Counted from the stretch's first letter, positions 10,853 through 22,819 are shown. The stretch: 64,000 nt of DNA from Sparassis latifolia (GCA_018466975.1 CM031560.1:682001-746000); one strand, 5' to 3'. Notes: a model not told the origin generated them from the letters alone. Program-made: numbers and translations.

Positions 10853-13043
10853 TTGTGTTGGTGGTCACATTGGAAAAAGCCATGGGAACATACTGGGATA
10901 GAGCTGAGGATTATGATACATAGACACAGGCTTGACATCATAACCATATGCCAATACCTTACCGCCAGTTTGAAAGATAGAGCTTTACTACGGTCACGAG
11001 TTTCTCCTTGTATGATGTACTATTCATCAGCTCAGTGCCCAACAAACCATAAAAGGACATCCATGAACCTCTGTTCCGCGCTCCTCATCCATCTCATAGG
11101 AAGACATGGCCTCACCGGAGTACCACCATTGATATGACGGTGTAAGACACACATTGGAGGACACTGTTTGGAGTGTGAAGCCAAGTTAGCCTCCGATATC
11201 AGCACATTAGAATAATCAGTATGATTAAGACACAGCCAACAAAGAGCATTGAGTACAACAGCATGATGCACCAACAACGGAGTGCGTCTAACGTCATCTT
11301 GCATAGACACGCAAGCTCCGATGAACAAAATTGCGAGGCAATTGTCAGTCCTCACGAAGAGGTGGTAAAATGTTATACATCTCGGCTACCGGCTGAGGAA
11401 AAGCTACCACATTCGCGCATAGCTTCTGTTGACCCTTATCGACCTGAATGACAAAAAATTATGGGAAAATGCACAATCAACAATTTTTCCACAAAATAAA
11501 GTCGCAGATGGAATATTCCCCAACCATAAACTGTTAGCCAATGCGCGAGATGGAACCCAATTCCACCTAAACACGATTTGCATATATCAAGGCACTGACT
11601 ACCCATGAACTGTGCATGCAAAATCAGACCCTCCAACTCCAAAACACCCTGTAAAATTGATGTCTGCTCACCAAACATAACACCCTGTCCAGCATGTACC
11701 AACACACTCAAATCAATGTCCTTACGGTCAACAGAGGTCAACACGCTGCGTGTTACACAGAACGTGTGCAAGTGGGGAACCCAAGAGTCGACCAGCCCAA
11801 TGAGCATCAACCTAACCGAGTCTCCTTGCCATCTAGTCATGCCGGTCTGGCACAACACAAGCCCAGGAGAGGTCTGGCGGGACACAGGGTTTATGAGTCT
11901 ATGATGGGTAGATTCTGATTAAGGAATCTGTCTACTACAGGGGGTTCTTATATACATCTACAAGCGTCTATGCTTAAGTAATACAATGGCCGTGTTAGTC
12001 AAGGTGAAACATTGGCATTAGTACAAGGGTACAGGGTTCATACGTCTGTCCCATGGTCGTGAGAGTGCTGAGTCAGTCATGACTCTTCGTGAGAGACAAT
12101 CTGTCCATATGGAGATAAGGTCATGCTGCAAAGACAAGGCAGCAGCGAGGTCATAACATGTGTAGTGCATGTATCAGGGTCTAGGGCCATGCTCATGAGG
12201 TTCGGTATCTGTATCGCATAGGTAAGGCAAAGGTGAGGCAAACACGCCTCTGTCGTATGTATTGTAGGAAGCGGATCTAAGCCTTGCACACAAGGCACAC
12301 ATTGTCAGATGATCAGGTAGATCCGTGCTGGATAGATAAGGGCAATGACCATGATGACATCATGGTCATGTGGTCGGTGATGTCATTGTCACATGGTCAG
12401 TCTAGGCACTATAATGTCATTGTCACGTGATCGATAAAGGTAGAGGCGGAAGTCGTCCGCGTGTTCCACAGAGAGGAGCTTTGTAACACTGCGAACTACG
12501 AGCTCACCACAAACAGCACAAACCCCTTCACATATGGCAGAGAATGATGGAACTCACACTAATCTGATACCATGCAGGCAAGATCCCCTAAGCTCAGTGG
12601 ATGGGGCGGAAATGCATGCTTAACATCATGAAGAACGGGAGGACTACATCTGCTAGTATCAGCAAATGTCTTCAAGTTCATACTGTCAGCCTCTAAGATG
12701 GATGGTGAATCAACTGTAGCTGGCACAGAAGCATGAACACAGAAACCACTGAATGGAACGCACTGCAAAATGAGCTGCATGAGTGCATGCGTAGAGCATT
12801 AATAACGTTATTCATCTTACGGTTGTGGTCGAGCCAAACGTGATGCATTCTGGCAACCTCCAATAGTGAACGATAGGGAAGTACATCTGCCAAAGCAGCC
12901 ACAGGTGTGTCGACAAGTACATATGGATAATTTCTGTCAGAAATCACCTTAAACTGACTCAGAGCACTCAACCCGATGTAATTCACAGCAACAGCATCAG
13001 AAAAACAACATTGAGCACCGACCACCACACAAAAGGATGACAC
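10853..13043 (-). pseudogene. Decayed Helitron Rep/helicase N-terminal region (DUF6570-like)
   Basis: Read on the minus strand, broken frames follow the order of basidiomycete Helitron proteins. First comes a short helical region (PYRSLLEVARMHHVWLDHNR), then FPPHPLSLGDLACMVSD followed by CEGVCAVCGELV, then DICKSCL with LYFVEKLLI. Next is RRTPLLVHHAVVLNALCWLC with LNHTDYSNVLISEANLASHS, and finally KPVSMYHNPQLYPSMFPWLF near 10900. Stops and frameshifts separate the pieces, and the Rep catalytic and helicase domains are absent. I assign it from remembered family motifs; a protein search would be decisive. It lies inside the 5.4-kb inverted-repeat element. Confidence 0.7.
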
Positions 13044-14891
13044 GAAGTTAACGGGTAGACAGCAGCTCCACTGACCATCACCATGTTGAGGACGATTGTC
13101 AACGACCTATTCAACGTCTGAGTACGTACTTCGAATGCCAACATGTAGGGATGTTACTATCGCCCATGCCTTGAACACCAGTACCAACAACAAACACAAC
13201 AACATATACAATCGAGACACGGAAAGCATATTTATCACGATGAGAACGGTCACGACGAATAGGAAGTAATAGGAAGCAAAAACCATTGCGAATCATGTGA
13301 GGACCACAAGAAGATACCTCCTAAGTGTACCTAAGCTCTAGCCCAACCGATTTTGACTGACAGATAGGAGGCAGACCTCCTAAGTGTACATAAACAACAG
13401 CCTCACCATGTCAAACTCTAGCCCAATTTATGGTGAAATCAGAATTTGATCTATCTACACAGTCAGAGCTCCAGGTGGACTCAGTTTCAACTAATGGTTT
13501 AGAAACACAGTTGAACCCTCGGGTGAGCCTGAGTTTAACCCACAAATACCCTGAGTATGAAATATGGTGAATGAGTTAGGGTTGCCCTGAGGGTTTACTG
13601 GGTTGAACTTGGTCAAAACTTAGCCCCGGGCTCAACTATATGAACACACATCCCATTGCAAGACACGACTCGAAGACATATCTAAGTCCACTGGCTCCTG
13701 TACGGACTCCTGGTTCGCAATCCACTCATTCATCGCTCACAACTAATGGTGGACATTCCTTACCAGGGTTGAGCCTGCCTTGAGCACAGTTGCCGGCACC
13801 ATCGGTGGAGACTTGATCAACTTGAACCTTCTAAATTTTCTATTCTACTTATTCTACAGAAATATGCAATACCAAGCTCTACATAAACTTATGGTACAGT
13901 GAATAAACTGACTGCTGCATTTGCGTGCATTGACTTCAAGTGCCTCAGAGTGAGCGAGTGCCACACATGGCTAAACAAAGTATAACAATATTCCGGTCAT
14001 TCTCTGACCTGTCTCTTTGTCTCGCATGTCCCTTCCCCTCCTCCCCTCTCACTCGTGTTATGTCTGGACATATGTTAAGGCCTGCTAAAGGCCTGACTGC
14101 CTGTATGCCCACCTGTCGGGCTTTTTATCCTGTATTTTATCCTACTTTCTGCTTCTTTTTCTGTGATGTAATCATCACGTGGTGGACTGTACCAGTACCT
14201 CGATCTTATGCTATTGAGAGCCTGTCACATCATGTCATTAAATGAAGCACTGTGTTCATTATTGACCATGTCTGACTTTGTAGATCTGAGATAGCCACCA
14301 CGATGCTGAACATGAGCAGTGCAGCAATGGCAACACCTGCCAACTCTCATAGCATATAAATTTGGTAAGTGTGCCACAGCTGCAAGTGTCTTTTCTTAAT
14401 CTCGTGTTGACTGATCTCATCTGATGGCTATACTGTAGGCCTCCCACATTTTAGGGCAGTCAGTGAGCATGATAATGCTTCATCTGTGTTTACCGTCTTA
14501 TCTGCATCACAGGCACTGATGTTCGACATCTCCACTGAAGGTATGGACCGTCATTTCTTGGCAAATGACTCAGGCACTTTCTTCTGACCATCTGGCAGCA
14601 GGCACACTGCAGCCCATGACAAGATATCCATGGTTGACATCATCTGCATCCACATAACTGCAGCCGAGTTCATACACTTCACGACACACAACACTTGCAT
14701 GTGGTTCAGTTGTGGAGGAGCTGTGAATGCCCGAGCTATTATTACATGCGCGCAATGGAAAGACTTGTAGAGAATGCTAATATATTTATTTTGTGTGTAA
14801 GCATATTTGACGAGCCAATAAGGTCAGATTGAAAAGCACAAAATATGCTACTGCTCAATCCCACAAGCATGTGATGCAGCCACGATTTGGG

Positions 14892-14920
14892 CCTGAGGCT
14901 CATCACAAATGAGCCTCAGG
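14892..14920. repeat. Perfect 12-bp hairpin
   Basis: CCTGAGGCTCAT and ATGAGCCTCAGG are separated by a 5-nt loop, CACAA. It lies within the 5.4-kb inverted-repeat element; no function is evident. Confidence 0.75.
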
Positions 14921-15499
14921 TTAACCCGAGGGCCCGATAGACTGAGGTCTGCACTCTCCTTTTCCACCCCAGGCCTTTTTCTATTTACCTGGGGTTTAAC
15001 CATTGAGGGTCTAACCGTGTTGAATAGGGTGACCTGCCTGTGTAATCATACATCTCCTTGTCCTCTTGTGCGTCCTCTGAGATTGATGGCGCTAAAAGTG
15101 TGATTTTGTGACACTGCACACCTGATAAGAAATGTCTCAAACAGCCTCTCAGTGCACTGAATGCACACTGTGAACATGTTCTTGAACTGATCTGTGTGGA
15201 AAATAGCTGATCATGAAGCTGAAAGGTATAATAATGTTTTCCTCAGGAGAAATATGGTGGCAGGTATTCTCGTTTATTGTAGATCTTGCTACGGAAATTC
15301 AGTTTTGGCCCAAATACCTATATTTTGTAGGATCAGAAGGTATGCACTTCACTACACCCTCTTCACAGCTTGTGGTTGTAGTATACATAGTACTGGAATA
15401 TACTGCCAAAAACTCCGGAGGAAAATTTTAAGATTTGAGTAAGAAAAAGCCGAATGTCTCAAGGACCAGTAGTGTCTCAAAGACCAGTAAATGACTGTA

Positions 15500-16060
15500 C
15501 TATGCCCTACCATTCCATCGGCACCCCCCTCAAGTCAGCAGTAACACATTATATCACCCATTAGTCACACATTTCGCATGTCGGTGTGACAACATTGTGA
15601 CACAGCGTGATAAAACACGATTTTTTGCTGAAAACAGAACTCAGTCAATACTGGACCATCTGCTGTCGTTCAAGTTCACAATTGTTTGAGATATACCAGT
15701 ATAAACATCTATGAAGAAGGTAAGCAAGGGGACTGGAAATGGGGGAGGTGTGCCGATGGAACAGTAGAGCATAGTATCACACACAGAATCATATATAAAT
15801 AATATATTTTGATGTCATTCACATACAGTACCCCGACTGGTAGGCCTGCTATGCACTACAAACATACAAGACTGATCTGAAACAATTGAGATGTCACTGG
15901 GATGCTCACAACTTATAAGGGAGTCCGTGATACATCCATTGTGCATCTGCTTTTCTGTTCATGTCCGATTCAGTCACCTCCGTGCTCGTGTGGTCTTAGG
16001 TCGGAACCAGCTTAGAACTGCTAGATATTGCTTTGCTCTTTGAGGGTCTGGAGGACAATT
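15500..16060. other. Gene-free spacer between two transposons
   Basis: AT-rich sequence with no coding potential or recognisable repeats beyond the flanking elements. Confidence 0.5.
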
Positions 16061-16062
16061 TA

Positions 16063-16750
16063 CAGTGTAGGACCAGTCACTGATACAGCCCCACTCACTG
16101 ATATGCCTCAATGAAAAGTATTTTTTCTCTACACTTCTCAGGCTGGAAACAGTCTAGATCTTGTGGAACTATCTTTTGTAAGAATGTGAAAGGACACGGG
16201 AAAGGCAGAGAGATTAATAAGTCAGACATATGGAGACTTCACAGAAACAGTGAATTTCCTTTCTGGTCTCAAGACAGAGTTTTAACTCCTGAAATTACAA
16301 TTTTACTCAGGCAAGCTTTCAAACATGTTTCTCATGGATTTTTGTCTCCTAAGTTAGATGAAATAAGCACAACAGAAAGAGTCAGTTCATTGCCGGTGGA
16401 TTTCTGCAATGATACTTTCAGAATCTTGAGTCACACTGACATCATCACGCCCAATGAATCCCAAAAATGGTCTGAGCATCCAGGCAGCCAGCCAATAGTA
16501 GTTCATCTTGATTAGACAAGAGCACATCTCATCATATGCTGTGACTGTATCAGTGAGTGGTGAATGGCTGAATCTTAATATTTGACGTCTTTCAATGATG
16601 TTTGATACCTTGCAGTGTTTCTTGTGGTCCAATGTTCAGTCTATATGTACATTACAAACATACTGTCTGATAGAAATGGGAAAAAGATGTCTCCAGCAAG
16701 CATGATGATAGAAACAAATTTTGGGTGTATCAGTGACCAGTCCTACACTG
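16063..16750. mobile_element. 688-bp TA-flanked element with CAGT ends
   Basis: The left end CAGTGTAGGACCAGTCACTG and the reverse complement of the right end CAGTGTAGGACTGGTCACTG match closely for about 25 bp (through ATACA). TA lies on both sides (16061-16062, 16751-16752). The short CACTGATA motif recurs just inside the left end. A 134-codon open frame (16111-16515, +) has no recognisable motif and may be chance. The architecture matches non-autonomous Tc1/mariner-type elements. Confidence 0.75.
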
Positions 16751-16752
16751 TA

Positions 16753-17520
16753 CCCACAAGGCCTTGGAAAGATATCGTAGAGTTCATCTGAACCTGTGGT
16801 TTCTAATCCTTACATATGTGTTTACCTTCATCTTGTGATCCATTGCCACAATTTGTCCGATCTATTTTCTTATGCACTGCCTTGTATGAATGTACTGTGC
16901 ACATTTCTAATATCTAAGTTACCTATCTTCCGCCTTGTTAAAAATATAGCACTTATATTATGTTTCTCCTGGACTTTAGATGAGAAACTGGCCTGGGCGT
17001 GTGTTAGCATCGCTGTGACCACCAAGTTGTAAAATTTTGGGTATCTTTCAGAGGTTATATCGGCCATGCGGGTATAAATATTGACCAAATTCAGCTTACC
17101 TGATCCTTTATGCAGGTACACAGGAAGCATTTCCACTTATATCCATGGAAATAACCTGGAAAAAAGCAAGAAAATCAATAATATATTTTCAGAGGAAAAA
17201 CATCGAGAAAAAAGAAAAGAACAAAATATTCTCACAGTCTTTTCCCTTGAAAACAAGTTGCCTACCATATCAGGCAACTGGACATGACAGGACATGACAG
17301 GACATGCCAAAACCTGGACAAAATTACCAGCGGAAAAACTGTGCAAATGCTTTGTTCTTATACATTTTTTTCCTCATGTTTTTCCCGCAGTATAACTTTG
17401 TTGATTTCCATGCATTTTTCCAAGTCATTTCCTCAGGAACAAAGGGGTTTACCTGTGGTATTTGGGCTGAAAGGTGTGCAAACATAAGGGCCAAAATTCG
17501 GATCGGACATGCCGGGGGCC
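16753..17520. other. Gene-free repeat-island spacer
   Basis: AT-rich, no gene. It includes a short tandem repeat of GACATGACAG (2.5 copies at 17281-17307). Confidence 0.5.
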
Positions 17521-17522
17521 TA

Positions 17523-17595
17523 CATCAGGAAAAGTCAAATCTGCTTAGCCTCCTTATCTGCCTTAATAAGGAGAAACAATCCTTCTTCTTATTCC
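17523..17595 (+). mobile_element. Left arm of a TA-flanked MITE split by a 9.8-kb insertion
   Basis: Begins CATCAGGAAAAGTCAAATCT directly after TA (17521-17522). The 73 bp match, as a reverse complement, the end of the segment at 27408-27551 with one substitution and one 7-bp indel. The two arms together would form one roughly 217-bp MITE interrupted by the retrotransposon block. Confidence 0.75.
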
Positions 17596-17722
17596 GTCTA
17601 ATCTCCGGTGCATAAGAGGTGGAGAATGGCATGAGATTAGCTGAACACGAGCACCTGTGGTGGCTGCTGCCCACCGAGGGCCCTGCAAAATACAATTTTT
17701 GAATTTCACCTTGCGACTACCA
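17596..17722 (+). repeat. Retrotransposon terminal repeat, outer left copy
   Basis: Starts GTCTAATCTCCGGTGCATAA. It is closely similar in direct orientation to 18079-18205 and, as a reverse complement, to 27275-27392 (which ends CCAGAGATTAGAC). Inverted termini plus an internal copy fit the split-repeat structure of DIRS-type retrotransposons. Confidence 0.65.
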
Positions 17723-17778
17723 CTACACATGAAAGGTAACTAAGTAGAGAGTAAAATGCACCAGTGGCGTGAAGGTGG

Positions 17779-18064
17779 GTAGCTCGAGAAATCTATCGAA
17801 CATCCAATGTTCATCAGATGTGAGAGGACCATCAGGAAGGTATTGCTGCATACCTAGCAGACAGCCAGATGAGCATTGTGTGAGAGGGCGTGGTGGCCCC
17901 TATCTCATCTGCCCATCTACTATGTACCTCTTCTGAGTGCGCACACATGGGCATGATGATGTTCGCTGCCTGCAGGCAGGACAGTCTCAGCATGACTTGG
18001 CGGAGGCATGCGAGCCGGCCACAGCGAGGCCTGGACACTATGTCGAGTAGACTGGTTAAATAAA
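17779..18064 (+). repeat. ~285-bp direct repeat, copy 1
   Basis: Starts GTAGCTCGAGAAATCTATCG and ends GACTGGTTAAATAAA. Nearly identical (a few substitutions and a 3-bp indel) to 22536-22819, which lies on the far side of retrotransposon copy A. It probably belongs to the 5' non-coding part of the element family, or was duplicated when copy A inserted. Confidence 0.7.
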
Positions 18065-18078
18065 ACCTATTAAAACTC

Positions 18079-18205
18079 GACTAATCTCCAGTGCACAAGA
18101 GGTGGAGAATGGCATGAGATTAGCTGAACACGAGCACCTGCAGTGGCTGCTGCCCACCAAGGGCCCTGCAAAATACAATTTTTGAATTCTGCCTTGCGAC
18201 TACCG
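18079..18205 (+). repeat. Retrotransposon terminal repeat, inner copy
   Basis: GACTAATCTCCAGTGCACAA and the following ~120 bp repeat the block start at 17596. It is preceded by CCTATTAAAACTCGAC, which also ends the whole block at 27407. It lies at the recombinase (3') end of copy A. Confidence 0.65.
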
Positions 18206-18269
18206 CTAAAGTCCTAAAAGGTTGAATCAAGAGATGAAAGGAGGGAAAAAAGAAATTTATAGAGGCCGA

Positions 18270-19380
18270 TCATGGGCCACTGTGCATCAAACAAAAAAGC
18301 CTGTAGGAGGATGGGGTGCTTATGCATGTAAGCTTGCCAGGCTTCGGATGTCCAATGTCCAGTGGCTTGGATGATGGTGGGTGGAACTCCATGCTCTGCA
18401 AGGGATGTCGCACCACCGAGCGCATGGAGTGACCAGCGACATCAGTGGGGAAGAGGGTGTGGAGTTTTTTTGATGAACCAAGCACAAGTGGGGGGGCTAC
18501 CTGTAGAGTGGAGCCAGAGATGAGGGTGTCAGGGAAAGAATTGGTCACAGGCATGGAGGTAAGTGGTGAAAATGGACCAGGGGTTGACAACACGTGCACA
18601 GCGTTGAACGAGGATTCGACTGCCCTCAAAGAGGCAGTCAGTCTTGCTGGTAGGGAGGAGAAAAGAGTAGGACTGATCGTCAGTTTCCACTGAGTGACGC
18701 TGAGCCAATGCACGAGGATCGCGAAGCTGCAAGCTGTCCGGCCATACAAGTTCACCGAGGCGCATGAGGGCATGAAACCCGGTGAGCAGCTGCGCGAGAA
18801 ACAGCTGGTCATCAAGGTCACAGGATGTCGCAAGGGCACTGTGAGTGAGTGACAAGTCAGGCTGTGTTAGCGCTCATTTTCAGATGGTGGCACATCCTTA
18901 AAGGTGCATGCAGCCTTTCATGGTGCGCTGGATGAGGGACGAGGTGCAGTGCTTGCATACGAGGGGGAAAAAGGGCTCCAGCTCACTGCAGATGCCGGAA
19001 AGATAGTTATTGACAGATTTTGGGTTGATATGATGAGACATGAAGACCGCAAAGAAACTGAGAGTGTCTTCGCTGGGGTCGACTGAAAGGTTGTGGAGTT
19101 TGCAGAAATTCAGGTAGAAATTTAAAGCAGAAGAATATGTGCCCTTTGTAGAGCAGTTGAGTGTGAATGCTAATGCAATGGAAAGCTCATGTACAAGGTG
19201 TTCCATGTTCCAGGCTTCCTGTGCAGGTTGCCTAGACCGGTGGGATGAGCGAATCATTGCTGCGCTGCCCCCAGCGCATCTCGAGGAGTAAAAAGGAACA
19301 ATAGTGGCATCGGGCACCAATTGATGCACCAGATCAAAATTGAGTCTGGATAGGGCATCTGCAACAATGTTCTCTTTCCC
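18270..19380 (-). pseudogene. Tyrosine recombinase of retrotransposon copy A (inactive)
   Basis: Minus strand. A SAM-like core-binding region (TYSSALNFYLNFCKLHNLSV, KSVNNYLSGICSELEPFFP) is followed by the catalytic domain with GFHALMRLGELVWPD (first catalytic Arg retained), GHSMRS (HxxR motif) and, in a shifted frame, GHWTSEAWQAY with the presumed nucleophile Tyr. A 1-nt loss just after GHSMRS and other breaks disable it. Tyrosine recombinases downstream of RT/RNase H define DIRS-order retrotransposons, which integrate without target duplication. Confidence 0.75.
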
Positions 19381-21110
19381 TGGAATATGTCCAATGTGCA
19401 GCTGCATGTCATGTTCGAGGAGCGCATCCACGGCAAATCATGCAATGTAATTATAGGCTGGAAGTGCATGAAGGGTGCTGAACAAGGAGACAGTGTTGGT
19501 ATTATCGGAGAATATGACTAGGTGACAGATATGGGAAGTGAGATTAAAAGCAGCTGTATGGATTGCGGAGCAAGCTGCAAGGGCTTCGAACCAGAAAATT
19601 ACATCTTTTAGTGCTGTGCATGGGCGTTTGGACCAGAGTCCTAGTTTTTGCCAAGGGAAATACAGGCCAAGGCCATGGCTGGATGCATCCATGAAAGCAC
19701 ATTCGTGGTGGGGGTCATCAGCACATATGTCATCAGGGCCTCAGTCTTCTGACCTGAGAAAATGGACACCATCTGACTCTTCAATGTGATGTGCCATCCA
19801 CTGCAGGTCAGAGATGATGGCTGAATTGATAAATATTCCGGCATGTGTGTGGGTCTTTCCTGCCATCTTTGCATACAGGTTGCATAATCTGGGCTTCAAG
19901 AGGGGAAATATATTGAAAGCCTAATTGACATAACTCGCAAAAGATTGGAATTCATGCAGAGAGCGTCGACGGTGGCCCAGAGGGATATCGCAGAAACAAT
20001 TGATCTTGTCGAGAAGGCGCTCTTTGCTATCTGATGGTAGCATGGCAGTCATGATGTTGGGGTCAACATTGATCCCTATGACTGCAAGAACATCATCCCA
20101 GACCTGCTTTGAAAGGTTATGAGGAAGTCCGATCTCATCCCACAGCTCAAGCAAGCGGACTTGCTGAGCAGGCATCCACTTGTCATATTTTTTGTAGTAT
20201 GCAAGGTGTCTCCACTTCTCCATGCCATAAACATCATCCACCCAGCTGGATGGTTTAATACAGCATTTGAAGTGTGCAATCCACAGCACAAGACTGAGGA
20301 ATGCAGCCCAAACTCGATTGCCTATCACATTGCAGCGGTTAACGTAGTAGGTGCCGTCGACATTTGTCACCTGTTTTATTTGCCAGTAAGGAGACATAGG
20401 CAGATGCCGGTATGCTTGGGAGACATCAGATTTCCACATGACAAGTGAAGTGCTCCCGCTCTCCGCACAAACATTGTGAAGAACAGTTCTGAAAGTTGCC
20501 ATGCCATCTAAGAGTGTCTTGGGAAAGGATTCTCTTCGGATCATAGAATTGAGGGAAAATTTGCCTGCACTCTGATTGGTGATAATGTGCATCTTCTCAG
20601 AGTGAGGCTTGGAAATAGCATGAATAGGCATGCAGTACATGCTGGTAGCAGTGCACTACCGAAACCCTCAGACCAACGTCCCGATGAGACTTTGGTGTCT
20701 TGCAAATCCCAGAGGAACTGAGTAGCCTTCGCATCCTTAGGTGGTGGTCTTCTTTCCTCCCAGGTGTTGGGATATATGCCCACATGGGTATCAGCCCAGG
20801 GCCAGAATCCTTCTCACAGTCCGTGACAAATTGATTGCACAAATGTGGGATTAGAATGATCTTGAAGGAGACACTCGAAGTGGTCAACATTGACTGGGGT
20901 AACAATTTGGAACAGCTCCGGATGCTCTTCCAGTATAGTGTTCACAACGGGGTTTGATCTTTCATACAGAGGAACATTCGGAAGAGGCCAGTGGCATAGA
21001 GAAACTAACGATGTTGCATGCTCTGCAGGATCTGACACCAGACCATGTCATATCTCGCAGATAGTGAGGCCTCCATTCCTCAGCATCACTCCTTTTAGGT
21101 GCAGTTTTTG
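19381..21110 (-). pseudogene. Reverse transcriptase-RNase H of retrotransposon copy A (inactive)
   Basis: Minus strand. An N-terminal block (RSNPVVNTILEEHPELFQIV) is followed by a TGA at 20814-20816, after which the same frame continues EGFWPWADTHVG. Next is a broken junction, then a 239-codon RT segment: MWKSDVSQAYRHLPMSPYWQ, SWVDDVYG (a VDD polymerase motif) and LLELWDEIGLPHN. The RNase H part shows MDASSHGLGLYFPW, FSDNTNTVSLF and HIGHIPGKENIVADALSR. Stops and frame changes make it non-functional. Confidence 0.8.
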
Positions 21111-21199
21111 ATGACATGTCCCACATGGTTGCGTCTGGAACAAACATGCACCTAATGACAGGTAGTTCTGCTGCTGCATTTCCCGTCATTGAATCTCCT

Positions 21200-22305
21200 G
21201 CATGGCTCAGATGAACAGCATCTCAAAGATGTTGTAACTCGAGATCCTCCACCTCAATTCCTCAAGTAGCTGCCAGTTCTGGCTCCGGAGTAGTCAAGGA
21301 ACTGATGTTTGAGATCGGCGAATTGATCATAGTCGATGAGTCACAAATCTCATCACTCTCCAACTCGAGTGTGTATGGCTCGGTCATAATCGAGCATGCG
21401 GTCTCTGAATTCATCTGCGGTGGCAGCGAAGAGCTGCGTGATATATTTGCCATATTCAGTGAGTTCAAACCGTCTGTGCTGGAAAGCGAAACAGGTGGCT
21501 GAGACTGTGGCATCCCAGGCAATAACCCGGTCGCCAACTGATTGAACATGCTTCGACGAGGTGATATTGGGGTGGAGGATCTCATACTCCCCGATGATCT
21601 GCTTGTGCTTCTCCTCTCTGACAGTCAAATATCAGCCGCTAACATCAGCAAAAGTCAACTTTTGCTTACTGGTGTTATACCCTTGATTAAGGAAAAATAA
21701 GGAGATCCCGTTTCTTATTCCTCCATTATTCACCCTTATCGGCATTAATTGCCCAATTAAGAACGGAGACCTCCATAATTAAGGAGATAAGGGAGCTAAA
21801 TGGAGGTAACCAAAAGTTGACTTTTGCTGATAAAAGACATGGTCAAGATTGACTGCTCTGCCGATGAGAACATTGGTCCATTCCCCTTCTGGGAACTGAG
21901 GTGCTCCCACAGCGGTGAGAAGAGTCGCTCTTGTAAACTTGATGTCAATTGTATACCTTTAGATGAACTCGACTGTCCTTCACAGGTCTGGGTGCAGGGT
22001 AGCCCTGTCGACCGCATCTCTTGCCACCCAGTCAAAGCTAGCAGGATCAGGTCATTGTCTCTTTCTCGGCTCTTCTGATTCGGCGAAGTCTCCACTGTCA
22101 CTCCCGCTCCCAGTGCCTGAAATGGCTCTGGTGTGTGGAGCCGCTTGTGTGAGTGGCTGAACTCGCCTATCTTCTCGCAACTGCTCACCCTCTTCCTCTT
22201 CCGAGTCTCTGACATCGGGCTGATCCTCCTCGCGCATGCGGTCATGGGCGTCGAGGAACTCAACATAGGATTGGAGGGCTTTGTCCCGATAGTGATCTCC
22301 TCCAT
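21200..22305 (-). pseudogene. Gag-like gene of retrotransposon copy A, interrupted by a MITE
   Basis: Minus strand fragments correspond to copy B gag: PQFPEGEWTNVLIGRAVNLD before, and KHKQIIGEYEIL after, the 188-bp MITE at 21644-21831. The next segment continues ATCFAFQHRRFELTEYGKYI. The upstream part is Ser/acidic-rich. Several stops; not functional. Confidence 0.7.
21644..21831. mobile_element. 188-bp MITE with 21-bp perfect inverted repeats
   Basis: Ends ATCAGCAAAAGTCAACTTTTG (21644-21664) and its exact reverse complement (21811-21831). The interior is rich in AAGGAG/CTCCTT motifs, like the MITE split at 17523/27551, whose ends read CATCAGGAAAAGTC, so the two are probably one family. It sits inside the gag gene of retrotransposon copy A, in the stretch that copy B reads as DHVFTGRFSTRHDDKHKEI. 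Confidence 0.8.
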
Positions 22306-22535
22306 TCAGCTCAGGGGCCTCAAGGATGGCATTGGAGAGGTCTCGAACAGCTCACACTCATTTGATTCCCCCCTCACGATACAACTTGATGGTTTTCCAT
22401 GCATGCAGAATTGACTTGGATTCCTTGCGCGGCTTGTTCTTCATCAAGTGTTGGGGATCTCTGGTGAGACTCGGGCGATCACGACTCGTCATGAGGCATA
22501 GATGAGTCAGTAGATGGTAAATGGTAATTTACAAA

Positions 22536-22819
22536 GTAGCTCGAGAAATCTATCGGACATCCAATGTTCGTCAGATGTGAGAGGACCATCAGGGAGGTAT
22601 TGCTGTGTACCTAGCAGACAGCCAGATGAGCGTTGTGTGAGAGGGCAGCGGCCCCTATCTCATCTGCCCATCTACTATGTACCTCTCCTGAGTGCGCGCA
22701 CACAGGCACGATGACGTTCGCTGCCTGCAGGCAGGACAGTCCCAGCATGACTCGGCGGAGGCATGCGAGCCGGCCACAGCGAGGCCTGGGCACTATGTCG
22801 ATTAGACTGGTTAAATAAA
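22536..22819 (+). repeat. ~285-bp direct repeat, copy 2
   Basis: Second copy of the unit at 17779-18064. Its end, GTCGATTAGACTGGT (22797-22811), forms a perfect 15-bp inverted repeat with ACCAGTCTAATCGAC (22846-22860) across a 34-bp AT-rich loop, at the junction where copy B begins. Confidence 0.7.

Larger units (their letters stand above)
10107..15497. mobile_element. 5.4-kb TA-flanked element with 26-bp terminal inverted repeats
   Basis: The left end CAGTCATTTACCGGTCCTTG... and the reverse complement of the right end CAGTCATTTACTGGTCTTTG... match at 24 of 26 positions (through GAGACAC) and are bounded by TA (10105-10106, 15498-15499). The right end also carries a second copy of the GTCTCAAGGACCAGTA core just inside. 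CAGT ends plus TA duplications suggest a Tc1/mariner-like element, but no DDE transposase was found inside; the only recognisable coding material is a decayed Helitron head on the minus strand. The interior is otherwise AT-rich, with short repeats (ACCTCCTAAGTGTAC at 13316 and 13375; a hairpin at 14892-14920). It could be one large non-autonomous element enlarged by later insertions. Confidence 0.7.

Noticed and set aside
13316..13640. Possible LTR suggested by short direct repeats (ACCTCCTAAGTGTAC)
   Set aside because: Two 15-bp copies 59 bp apart without TG...CA ends, primer-binding site or coding domain; not an LTR.
16111..16515. 134-codon open frame inside the 688-bp element
   Set aside because: Starts with a plain ATG but has no recognisable domain or neighbours; chance ORF in AT-rich DNA cannot be excluded.
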